Shown piece by piece: positions 1 through 7,095 of a stretch of 13,689 nt of DNA (within the stretch, counting starts at the first letter, position 1; every line of letters begins with the position of its first letter). The notes beneath the pieces are model-generated. The model made no database searches and was not told the origin of the DNA. It saw only the letters and a list, made by a program, of their open reading frames with translations. A program made the position numbers and the translations under genes. This DNA is from an uncultured Polaromonas sp. (GTDB lineage Bacteria > Pseudomonadota > Gammaproteobacteria > Burkholderiales > Burkholderiaceae). The stretch lies in contig CAMLDT010000088.1 in assembly GCA_946479075.1 (NCBI GenBank), positions 1 to 13,689 on the forward strand, read 5' to 3'.

Positions 1-65
1 CTTTCTTTTGGCGAAGCAAAAGAAAGTGAGTTGCCGCCGGGCAACCCCCGGCTTGTTGGCAAGCC
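1..65. repeat. Three tandem hairpins (dispersed-repeat-like)
   Basis: Three perfect stem-loops lie end to end. Positions 1-26 have a 10-bp stem, CTTTCTTTTG/CAAAAGAAAG, around loop GCGAAG. Positions 30-45 have a 6-bp stem, GTTGCC/GGCAAC. Positions 50-65 have a 6-bp stem, GGCTTG/CAAGCC. From memory the first hairpin and its flank recur in many Comamonadaceae intergenic regions. It lies downstream of the DUF58 gene and could act as a terminator or mRNA 3'-end structure, but any U-tract on the minus strand would lie left of position 1 and cannot be seen. Confidence 0.6.
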
Positions 66-88
66 CGCGACGCGAGAGGGGAAGACGG

Positions 89-103
89 CTTCGACAAGCT
101 CAG
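89..103 (-). repeat. Short dispersed repeat, copy 1 (CTGAGCTTGTCGAAG)
   Basis: The minus strand reads CTGAGCTTGTCGAAG, which differs by one base from CTGAGCCTGTCGAAG on the plus strand at 1144-1158. The two copies therefore flank the DUF58 gene in inverted orientation. The motif resembles a high-copy short repeat that I recall from Comamonadaceae genomes. Its function is unknown. Confidence 0.5.
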
Positions 104-121
104 CCCGAACGGCAGGAAAAC

Positions 122-1222
122 TCAGCATAAAGCCAGCGCCTCCAGACATTGCCGTTTGTGCGCCTCCCCACTCGAAGGCTTGATCTGCACGCCCGGCAAT
201 CGCAGGCCGTAGCTCAGGCCCAGCTTGTCGGCCTGCAGCAGCCAGGCGCACAGGCGCGACAGCCGTGCTTCGGTGTCCAGCGAGCCGGCCTGCGCAAAGT
301 CCAGCCAGAGTTCATGGCGCTGGGCCTGCTGGGCATCGCGCACCACCAGGCCATTGCCCTGATCGTCGGCCTTGGCGGCTTTTTTCCACATCACCAGCTT
401 GAGCGGGTCGCCGCGCCGGTAGCTGCGCACGCTGTCGAACTCGCCACTGCTCTGCACGCGGGCGGCAGCGCTGGCGGCGCCGGAGCGCGGTTCGCCGGGC
501 GGCAAGGGGGGCGGCTGGCGTTCCGGCGCCGGATAAACCAGCACCTGCGCGGCCGGCCGCCAGATCGTCCAGACGCGAAAAGTGCCCAGCGGAAACCGGG
601 TTTCGGCCGTCAGCGTGGGCAAGCGGTGCAGGCCGCGCCGTGCCGGCGTGAACGCGATCTGCACGGTGCTGCTGCCTTCGGCCGGCACATCGGTCCAGGC
701 CCATTGCGGCTCACCCTTGAGCCCGGCGGCCTGGAGCACGCGCACCCCGATGCCATGCCGCGGCGACCCCCGGGCGTTCATGAGTTTGACGTCAAAAACG
801 GCTGTAGCCCCCGCGTACTGGGCGTGGGGTGCTATCAAATTCATGGCAAGGCCGCGCAATGTGCCGTGGCACACATGCATGCCGACAACAGCGCTGCCAG
901 CCAGCAAAAAGGTCAGCAAATAGCCCAGGTTGAGCTGGTAGTTGATGGAAGCCACCAGCAGCACCAGCAGGGTCAGCGCCAGCATGAGGCCGGGCCGCGT
1001 TGGCAGGATGTAGACATTGCGCTGGGTCAGCAGCACGCCATCGCTCAGCGGCAGGCGGCTTTGCCACCATTGCTGAAAACGGCCGCGCACGAGCGAAACC
1101 GGGTTCCATTCGCGGGCCACCGCGGGGCCGACCTCGGCCTGTCCTGAGCCTGTCGAAGGGCCGGGCCGCTGGTGGCGCCCCCCTGGGGGGGAGGCGCCGA
1201 AGGCGCTTCGGGGGGGATTCAT
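122..1222 (-). CDS. DUF58 domain-containing protein
   Basis: A 366-residue protein of the DUF58 family, which typically sits next to a MoxR AAA+ ATPase and is thought to act in assembly or quality control of envelope or metal-dependent protein complexes. Two hydrophobic segments lie at about residues 79-92 and 98-115, followed by a large soluble part. The family core motif is at about 264-284: VRSYRRGDPLKLVMWKKAAK, a form of the usual 'y..GDp.r.i.Wk..A'. The start chosen is the ATG at 1222, one nucleotide after the moxR stop, which implies translational coupling. A longer frame running back into moxR is rejected. Residues 1-40 are Pro/Gly/Ser-rich, come from repeat-like DNA and look unlike the family. 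An in-frame GTG giving VRGRFQQWW (residue 45) would match the usual N-terminus better. Residues 125-144 are encoded by a 57-nt repeat-like segment. The family assignment is secure; the exact start is not. Confidence 0.85.
   Translation of the reverse strand: MNPPRSAFGASPPGGRHQRPGPSTGSGQAEVGPAVAREWNPVSLVRGRFQQWWQSRLPLSDGVLLTQRNVYILPTRPGLMLALTLLVLLVASINYQLNLGYLLTFLLAGSAVVGMHVCHGTLRGLAMNLIAPHAQYAGATAVFDVKLMNARGSPRHGIGVRVLQAAGLKGEPQWAWTDVPAEGSSTVQIAFTPARRGLHRLPTLTAETRFPLGTFRVWTIWRPAAQVLVYPAPERQPPPLPPGEPRSGAASAAARVQSSGEFDSVRSYRRGDPLKLVMWKKAAKADDQGNGLVVRDAQQAQRHELWLDFAQAGSLDTEARLSRLCAWLLQADKLGLSYGLRLPGVQIKPSSGEAHKRQCLEALALC
793..849 (-). repeat. 57-nt dispersed element, intragenic copy C
   Basis: Read on the minus strand, this segment aligns without gaps over 57 nt to intergenic copies at 12190-12246 (35/57 identical by hand count) and 13252-13308 (34/57). 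Best conserved are the TTGCNAT start, the TAGC block near position 15, GGCT near position 41 and the terminal T-run. It lies inside the DUF58 gene and encodes residues 125-144 in frame. The match could be chance helped by shared base composition, so this copy is less certain than the two intergenic ones. Confidence 0.4.
1141..1221. repeat. Repeat-derived, GC-rich junction between moxR and DUF58
   Basis: This 81-bp stretch holds short repeat copy 2 (CTGAGCCTGTCGAAG, 1144-1158). After it comes a dense set of inverted repeats: CCCCCC facing GGGGGG around 1178-1191, and AGGCGCC-GAA-GGCGCTT around 1192-1208. It encodes the atypical first residues of the DUF58 protein (PRSAFGASPPGG and STGSGQAEVGP). 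From memory both parts recur as dispersed sequence in Comamonadaceae. I infer an insertion of repeat DNA at the gene junction that stayed in frame. Confidence 0.5.
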
Positions 1223-1223
1223 G

Positions 1224-2144
<921 letters not shown>

Positions 2145-2173
2145 GCCATCAACCTTACCGCAAAACTTCCGCC

Positions 2174-3124
2174 ATGAATGCCACCGCGTACTTCACCCAC
2201 GCCGACTGCCGCAAACACGAAATGGGCGAAGGCCATCCGGAGTGCCCCGAGCGGCTGGATGCGATTGAAGACCGCTTGCTGATCACCGGGGTCGGCGATG
2301 CGCTGGACCGGCGCGAGGCGCCGCTGGCCGCGCTGGGCGACATTGAACTGGGCCACGACCGCATGATGATCGCCGCCCTCCGCGGCCTCGGGGACCAGCT
2401 CGCAGACGATGCCTTTGCCGGCGGTCCGCAATACGCCCAGATTGATCCCGACACGGCCCTCAATGCCTTCACCTGGAACGCGATCCTGCGCGGCGCCGGC
2501 GCAGCACTGGCCGCCACCGATGCGGTGATGGCCGGCGAAGTGGAAAACGCCTTCTGCGCAGTGCGCCCCCCCGGCCACCATGCGTGCCACGACCGCGCCA
2601 TGGGCTTTTGCTTTTTCAACAACGTGGCGATTGCCGCCAAATATGCGCTGGAGCGGCACGGGCTGGAGCGGGTCGCGATTGTGGATTTCGACGTGCACCA
2701 CGGCAACGGCACCGAAGACATCATTCGCGGCGATGACCGTATCCTGATGGTGAGTTTTTTCCAGCACCCCTTTTATCCGCATGGCGGCACCCAGGGCGGC
2801 GACAACATGGTCAATCTCCCGGTCCCCGCCTACACCAAGGGCGCGGCCGTGCGCGACCTGATCGACGCGATGTGGATGCCGCGGCTGGAGGCCTTCAAGC
2901 CGCAGATGATTTTCATCAGCGCGGGCTTCGACGCCCACCGGGACGACGACCTGGGCCAGCTCGGCCTGGATGAGCAGGACTATGGCTGGATCACCAAGCG
3001 CATCAAGGATGTCGCCCAGCGCCATGCGGGCGGGCGCATTGTCTCCTCGCTGGAGGGCGGCTACAACCTCAAGGCGCTGGCACGCAGCGTGGAAGCGCAC
3101 ATCCGTGTGCTGGCGGACTTGTAG
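2174..3124 (+). CDS. Histone-deacetylase family (class II HDAC-like) amidohydrolase
   Basis: A 316-residue zinc amidohydrolase of the bacterial HDAC-like/acetoin utilisation/acetylpolyamine amidohydrolase superfamily, which removes acyl groups from lysine or polyamine amines. All catalytic elements are present: the histidine dyad in RPPGHHA (His135, His136), zinc ligands Asp173 and His175 in DFDVHHGNGT, the third zinc ligand Asp253 in SAGFDAHRDD, and the transition-state tyrosine Tyr297 in LEGGYN. The N-terminal HPECPERLDAI is typical of class II members. The chosen ATG has no clear Shine-Dalgarno sequence. The gene is followed after 19 nt by a crotonase gene and appears to head a three-gene operon. 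The substrate cannot be read from the sequence. Lysine deacylation or polyamine deacetylation are both possible, and the acyl-CoA-linked neighbour makes deacylation worth considering. Confidence 0.93.
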   Translation: MNATAYFTHADCRKHEMGEGHPECPERLDAIEDRLLITGVGDALDRREAPLAALGDIELGHDRMMIAALRGLGDQLADDAFAGGPQYAQIDPDTALNAFTWNAILRGAGAALAATDAVMAGEVENAFCAVRPPGHHACHDRAMGFCFFNNVAIAAKYALERHGLERVAIVDFDVHHGNGTEDIIRGDDRILMVSFFQHPFYPHGGTQGGDNMVNLPVPAYTKGAAVRDLIDAMWMPRLEAFKPQMIFISAGFDAHRDDDLGQLGLDEQDYGWITKRIKDVAQRHAGGRIVSSLEGGYNLKALARSVEAHIRVLADL

Positions 3125-3143
3125 GCCACTTCGGGAGACAGCG

Positions 3144-3929
3144 ATGCAAGCGATGACCGATGCGGTGCTGCACAGCCGCGATGACCGTGGTGTTCACCAC
3201 CTCACCCTGAACCGTGCCGACGCTTTCAACACCCTCAGTGAAGAAGTGCTGGCGGCACTGCAGGCCGCGCTGGACGCGGTGGCGGCCGACCCGCAGGCCC
3301 GCCTGGTGGTGCTGGGCGCACACGGCAAGGCGTTTTGCGCCGGCCACAACCTGAAGGAAATGCGCGCGCAGCCCGAACTGGCTTACTACCAGAAGCTGTT
3401 TGCGCAATGCACCCGCATGATGCTGGCGATCCAGAACCTGCCGGTGCCGGTGCTGGCCCGGGTGCAGGGCGTGGCCACTGCAGCGGGCTGCCAGCTGGTG
3501 GCGCAATGCGACCTGGCGATAGCCGCCAGCTCGGCGACTTTTGGTGTCAATGGCATCGACGTCGGACTTTTCTGCGCCACGCCCAGTGTGCCGCTGGTGC
3601 GCAACATCCCGGCCAAACAGGCCATGGAGATGCTGCTGACAGGCGCCTTCATCACCGCTGAGGAGGCTCGCACGCGTGGTCTCGTCAACCGCGTTGTGTC
3701 GCTGGAAGAACTCGATGCCACCGTTGAACAAATGGTGCAGGCCATCCTTGCCAAACCCCGCGAGGCGGTGGCCATGGGCAAGGCGCTTTTCTACCAGCAG
3801 CGCGAGACCGGCATGGCCGCCGCCTACCAACTGGCCGGGCAGACCATGGCCTGCAACATGGTTCACCCCGTGGCCCAGGAGGGTGTTCAGGCTTTCATCG
3901 ACAAGAGGACGCCGCAATGGCCACGCTGA
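3144..3929 (+). CDS. Enoyl-CoA hydratase/isomerase family protein, ECHDC3-like
   Basis: A 261-residue crotonase-fold protein. Oxyanion-hole segments are visible in GKAFCAGHNLKEM (61-73) and ATAAGCQLVAQCDLA (111-125). At the two positions where classical enoyl-CoA hydratase has catalytic glutamates (GGGCE and QPE), this protein has Gln117 and Gly137. The pattern GCQLVAQCD, VNGIDVGLFCATP and the C-terminal KRTPQW matches the ECHDC3-type subgroup as I remember it. It is therefore probably not an ordinary hydratase. The start chosen is the ATG at 3144, with GGGAGA five bases upstream. A longer frame reaching back into the previous gene is rejected. The 3' end overlaps the MscS gene by 13 nt, which supports an operon. 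The true reaction is unknown. Confidence 0.9.
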   Translation: MQAMTDAVLHSRDDRGVHHLTLNRADAFNTLSEEVLAALQAALDAVAADPQARLVVLGAHGKAFCAGHNLKEMRAQPELAYYQKLFAQCTRMMLAIQNLPVPVLARVQGVATAAGCQLVAQCDLAIAASSATFGVNGIDVGLFCATPSVPLVRNIPAKQAMEMLLTGAFITAEEARTRGLVNRVVSLEELDATVEQMVQAILAKPREAVAMGKALFYQQRETGMAAAYQLAGQTMACNMVHPVAQEGVQAFIDKRTPQWPR

Positions 3930-5224
3930 CACGACCCACCGCGCGCATTGAAGATCTGGACACCTGGCTGTCCAACATGACCCAGCCGTCTGCCTTGACG
4001 GAACTGGCGGTGCTGCTGGCGTGTGTGGGTCTGGCCTGGGTCCTGGTCTGGACCGTGCGCCGCGCCACCGGCATGCCCGATGCCCGCTCCATCTGGCTCG
4101 GCGAAAAAATCATCGACGGCGTGATGTTCCCCCTGGTGCTGCTTTCGCTGGCCTATATGTCCTTCATGCTGGTGGCGCGCTGGCTGCCGGTGGCGGTTTT
4201 CAAGATCGCCATTCCGGTGCTGGTGGCGCTGGCGGTGATCCGTCTGGGCGTGAAGGTGTTGCAGGTGGTTTTTGTCGAAGCCCCCTTGGTTCGGGCGCTC
4301 GAACGCAGCATTTCGTGGGTTGCCTGGGTGGCCATGGTGCTGTGGGTCAGCGGCCTGCTGCCGCTGGTGCTGGAAGAACTGGACGACATCCGCTGGAAGG
4401 TCGGCGGTTCCACGATCTCGGTGCGGACGCTTCTGGAAGGCGGCGTCACCGCGGCCATCGTGCTGATCATCACGCTGTGGATTTCAGCGGCCATCGAAAT
4501 GCGTTTGTTGCGCTCGGCCACCGGCAGCCAGCTGTCGCTGCGCAAGGCACTGAGCAACGCCCTGCGCGCCGTGCTGGTGTTTGTCGGCCTGCTGGTGGCC
4601 CTGTCGGCCGTGGGCATTGACCTGACGGCCTTGTCGGTGCTGGGCGGGGCCATCGGCGTGGGCGTGGGTTTTGGCCTGCAAAAGCTCGCCGCCAGCTACG
4701 TCAGCGGTTTTGTGATGCTGGCCGAGCGCAGCGTGCGTATCGGCGACAACGTCCGGGTGGATGGTTTCGAGGGCCGCATCACGGACATCAACGCGCGTTA
4801 CACCGTGGTGCGCTCGCTGGGCGGGCGCGAGTCCATCGTGCCCAACGAGATGTTCATCAGCAACCGCATTGAAAACCTGTCGCTGGCCGACTCCCGGGTG
4901 CTGCAGTCCACGGTGGTGTCGGTGGCTTACGACAGCGACGTGGAGCTGGTGATGCGCTTGCTGACCGAGGCCGCGCTGAGCCAGGACCGCGTGCTGCGCG
5001 ACCCCGGCCCCGGCGTCAATCTGACCAACTTTGGCGCGGACGGGCTGGAGTTCACGCTGAATTACTGGATGACCGATCCGGAAAATGGGCAGCAGAACCT
5101 GCGTTCGCGTATCAATCTGGCGATCCTGCAATCACTGCGCGAGCACGGCATCGAAATTCCGTTTCCGCAGCGGGTCATCCACATGCGGGCCACGCCGCAG
5201 GAGGATGGGCCCACGGCGCCCTGA
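3917..5224 (+). CDS. Mechanosensitive ion channel, MscS family
   Basis: A 435-residue inner-membrane channel of the MscS superfamily, which opens under membrane tension to release solutes during osmotic downshock. Hydrophobic segments lie at about 28-46, 66-88, 94-118, 133-152, 176-195 and 215-233. The pore-lining TM3 is at about 237-258 (SVLGGAIGVGVGFGLQKLA), followed directly by the beta domain (IGDNVRVDGFEGRI, about 275-288) and the conserved VPNEMFISNRIEN (308-320). The C-terminal alpha/beta domain ends with EIPFPQRVIHMR. The protein is longer than E. coli MscS (286 residues), with extra N-terminal transmembrane helices as in YbdG/YnaI-type members. Its ATG lies 13 nt inside the preceding crotonase gene, so the two are translationally linked. 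It converges on the TRAP permease gene with 21 nt between stop codons and no obvious intrinsic terminator. Confidence 0.95.
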   Translation: MATLTRPTARIEDLDTWLSNMTQPSALTELAVLLACVGLAWVLVWTVRRATGMPDARSIWLGEKIIDGVMFPLVLLSLAYMSFMLVARWLPVAVFKIAIPVLVALAVIRLGVKVLQVVFVEAPLVRALERSISWVAWVAMVLWVSGLLPLVLEELDDIRWKVGGSTISVRTLLEGGVTAAIVLIITLWISAAIEMRLLRSATGSQLSLRKALSNALRAVLVFVGLLVALSAVGIDLTALSVLGGAIGVGVGFGLQKLAASYVSGFVMLAERSVRIGDNVRVDGFEGRITDINARYTVVRSLGGRESIVPNEMFISNRIENLSLADSRVLQSTVVSVAYDSDVELVMRLLTEAALSQDRVLRDPGPGVNLTNFGADGLEFTLNYWMTDPENGQQNLRSRINLAILQSLREHGIEIPFPQRVIHMRATPQEDGPTAP

Positions 5225-5245
5225 CGCTGCAGCGGCTGCCGCGCC

Positions 5246-6538
5246 TCACTTCATGAAGGACGGCAACCAGAGGCTCAATGACGGAAAGGTGAGCAGCAGG
5301 CCGAGCGCCACGACCTGCATGACCACAAAGGGCCAGACGCCGCGGAAAATCCTGCCCAGGCCCACCCGCGGCAAGAGCGTGTTCAGCACGAACAGGTTCA
5401 TGCCCACCGGCGGCGAGATCAGGCCGATCTGGATCACCATCACGATCAGCACGCCGAACCAGACCGGATCGAACCCCAGCGAGACCACGATGGGGAAAAA
5501 CAGCGGAATGGTCAGCAGCACCATGGTCAGTTCTTCCATGACGGTGCCCAGCACCACATAAATCAGCATCATGGCGGCCACCACCATCAGGGGTGAAAGC
5601 CCGAGGTGGGTGATCCAGTCTTTCAGGTCCCCGGGCATGGAGGTGAAGTTCACGAAGTTGGCAAAGATGGTTGCCGCAATCAGCAAGGTGAACAGCATGG
5701 CAGTGGTGCGCGCCGACTCCACCAGCACCTCGAAGGTGGCGCGAACCGTCAGCCGGCGGCGCGCCAGCGCAAACAAAAATGAACCCGCAGCGCCTATGCC
5801 TGCGCCCTCGGTGGCCGTGAAGATACCGCCGTAAATGCCACCCAGCACCAGCACCACCAGCAGCAACACGCCCCAGATGCCGCGCAGGGCTTTCCAGCGC
5901 TCGGACCACGACGTCTTTTCGCCGGCCGGTGCGTGCTCCGGATCCATGAAGGTCATGAACACCACGGCAAGCATCAGCAGCAGGGCAATCAGGATGCCGG
6001 GAATCACCCCGGCGGCGAACAGTTTGCCGATGTTGGTTTCCGTCACGATGCCGTAAATCACCATGATGGTCGAAGGCGGAATCATGATGCCCAGGGTGCC
6101 GCCCGCGGCAATCACCCCGGTGGACAGCGAGTCGCTGTAGCCGAGCTTTTTCATCGACGGGTAGGCCACCTTGCTCATGGTGGCGGCGGTGGCAATCGAC
6201 GAGCCGCAGATGGCGCCGAAACCGGCGCAGGCCATGACGGTGGCATGGGCCAGGCCGCCCCGCAAATGGCCGATGAAGGCATACGCAGCATGGAACAGCT
6301 CATGGGCCAGGCCCGCCCGCGCCACAAAGTTGCCCATCAGGATGAACAGCGGGATCACCGACAACGTGTAGGCGAACCCGGTTTCGTGCACCACTTGTGC
6401 GGTGCTGGCCAGCGCCGGCAGCCAGCCGCGTGTCAGGCCCATGCCCACGATGCCGACCAGGCCCATGGAAAACGCCAGCGGCAGGCGTATCAGCGCCAGA
6501 ATGAAAATGGCAGCAAAACCAATCAGGGCTTCAGTCAC
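5246..6538 (-). CDS. TRAP transporter large permease, DctM family
   Basis: A 430-residue inner-membrane protein, the ion-coupled transport subunit of a tripartite ATP-independent periplasmic (TRAP) transporter. It is hydrophobic throughout and has about twelve predicted helices. Family motifs are IPLFILMGNFVARAG (about 61-75), GSSIATAATMSKVAYPSM, AAGGTLGIMIPPSTIMVIYG and, near the C-terminus, GLISPPVGMNLFVLN. The start is GTG at 6538, overlapping the TGA of the small permease gene as GTGA, a classical coupled start. The length is normal for the family. The substrate is not predictable from this subunit. Assignment to TRAP type rather than tripartite tricarboxylate type rests on these motifs and on the adjacent DctQ- and DctP-like genes. 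Confidence 0.96.
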   Translation of the reverse strand: MTEALIGFAAIFILALIRLPLAFSMGLVGIVGMGLTRGWLPALASTAQVVHETGFAYTLSVIPLFILMGNFVARAGLAHELFHAAYAFIGHLRGGLAHATVMACAGFGAICGSSIATAATMSKVAYPSMKKLGYSDSLSTGVIAAGGTLGIMIPPSTIMVIYGIVTETNIGKLFAAGVIPGILIALLLMLAVVFMTFMDPEHAPAGEKTSWSERWKALRGIWGVLLLVVLVLGGIYGGIFTATEGAGIGAAGSFLFALARRRLTVRATFEVLVESARTTAMLFTLLIAATIFANFVNFTSMPGDLKDWITHLGLSPLMVVAAMMLIYVVLGTVMEELTMVLLTIPLFFPIVVSLGFDPVWFGVLIVMVIQIGLISPPVGMNLFVLNTLLPRVGLGRIFRGVWPFVVMQVVALGLLLTFPSLSLWLPSFMK

Positions 6539-7020
6539 AGCGTGCTTCCTTCACCGGCTTCTTCCGCAGCAGAAGGCCGCCATGCCAGCCCGAGGTGGAT
6601 CAGCCCGGCCACGGCGCAGAGCACCGCCATGCCGTACATGAAGGGTGCTTTCAGGATCTTCAGCTGGGCGGTGGTTTCCCCCGTTTCCAGGAACTGGCCA
6701 CCGGTCTGCCACATCAGCCAGCCCAGGCCCAGCAGTGCCGCAGCACAGAGGACCTGCATCAGGGCACGTTGAACGCGCCGCACCGCCGGCGGCAGGTAGC
6801 CGTCGAGCGAGTCGAACACCACATGTTCGCCCCGCATCGAGACCAGCGGCAGGGCGGCAAAAATCACCACCACCATCAGCAGTTCGGTCAGTTCGAGCGA
6901 ACCGGGGATGGAATTGGACAGCAGCTTGCGGCCGCCCACATCAAAAAAAGTGAGCGCCATGATGGCGAACAGGGCGGCGGCAGCCAGCAGGCCACACACC
7001 ATTTCAACAAGCTTGTTCAA
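6535..7020 (-). CDS. TRAP transporter small permease, DctQ family
   Basis: A small inner-membrane protein of about 161 residues with four hydrophobic helices and the DctQ pattern FFDVGGRKLLSNSIPGSLELTELL in helices 1-2, followed by LPLVSMRGEHVVFD. It pairs with the large permease, whose GTG start overlaps its stop. No in-frame ATG exists before the codon at 7002. I place the start at TTG 7020 (MNKLVEMVCGLL) because GAGG lies six bases upstream on the minus strand. A TTG at 7032 would add four residues but has a poorer ribosome site. The gene sits downstream of the intrinsic terminator at 7038-7069, so its expression would depend on read-through from the binding-protein gene or on an unseen promoter. 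Confidence 0.92.
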   Translation of the reverse strand: MNKLVEMVCGLLAAAALFAIMALTFFDVGGRKLLSNSIPGSLELTELLMVVVIFAALPLVSMRGEHVVFDSLDGYLPPAVRRVQRALMQVLCAAALLGLGWLMWQTGGQFLETGETTAQLKILKAPFMYGMAVLCAVAGLIHLGLAWRPSAAEEAGEGSTL

Positions 7021-7037
7021 TCGTTGCCTCAATCCAT

Positions 7038-7069
7038 AAAAAAAGCGGCCTCATTGTCCATGAGGCCGC
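7038..7069 (-). terminator. Rho-independent terminator between dctP-like and dctQ-like genes
   Basis: On the minus strand a perfect 10-bp stem GCGGCCTCAT/ATGAGGCCGC with a 5-nt loop (7045-7069) is followed by seven T residues (plus-strand A run 7038-7044). It lies 26 nt past the binding-protein stop and just before the small permease start. As a partial terminator it would yield more binding protein than permease, a common need in TRAP systems. Confidence 0.85.
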
Positions 7070-7095
7070 GTTGCTGGCGCAGTCGGGAGCCGGGT

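Noticed and set aside
149..1147. Plus-strand open frame opposite DUF58
   Set aside because: The minus-strand DUF58 core motif and coupling to moxR are clear. The plus frame is His/Gln/Arg-rich shadow.
2970..3143. Extension of the crotonase frame into the HDAC-like gene
   Set aside because: The extra 58 residues are out-of-frame translation of the upstream gene. ATG 3144 has a good GGGAGA ribosome site.
5210..5245. Possible terminator between the convergent MscS and TRAP permease genes
   Set aside because: Only a 4-bp GCAG/CTGC stem with no T-run on either strand.
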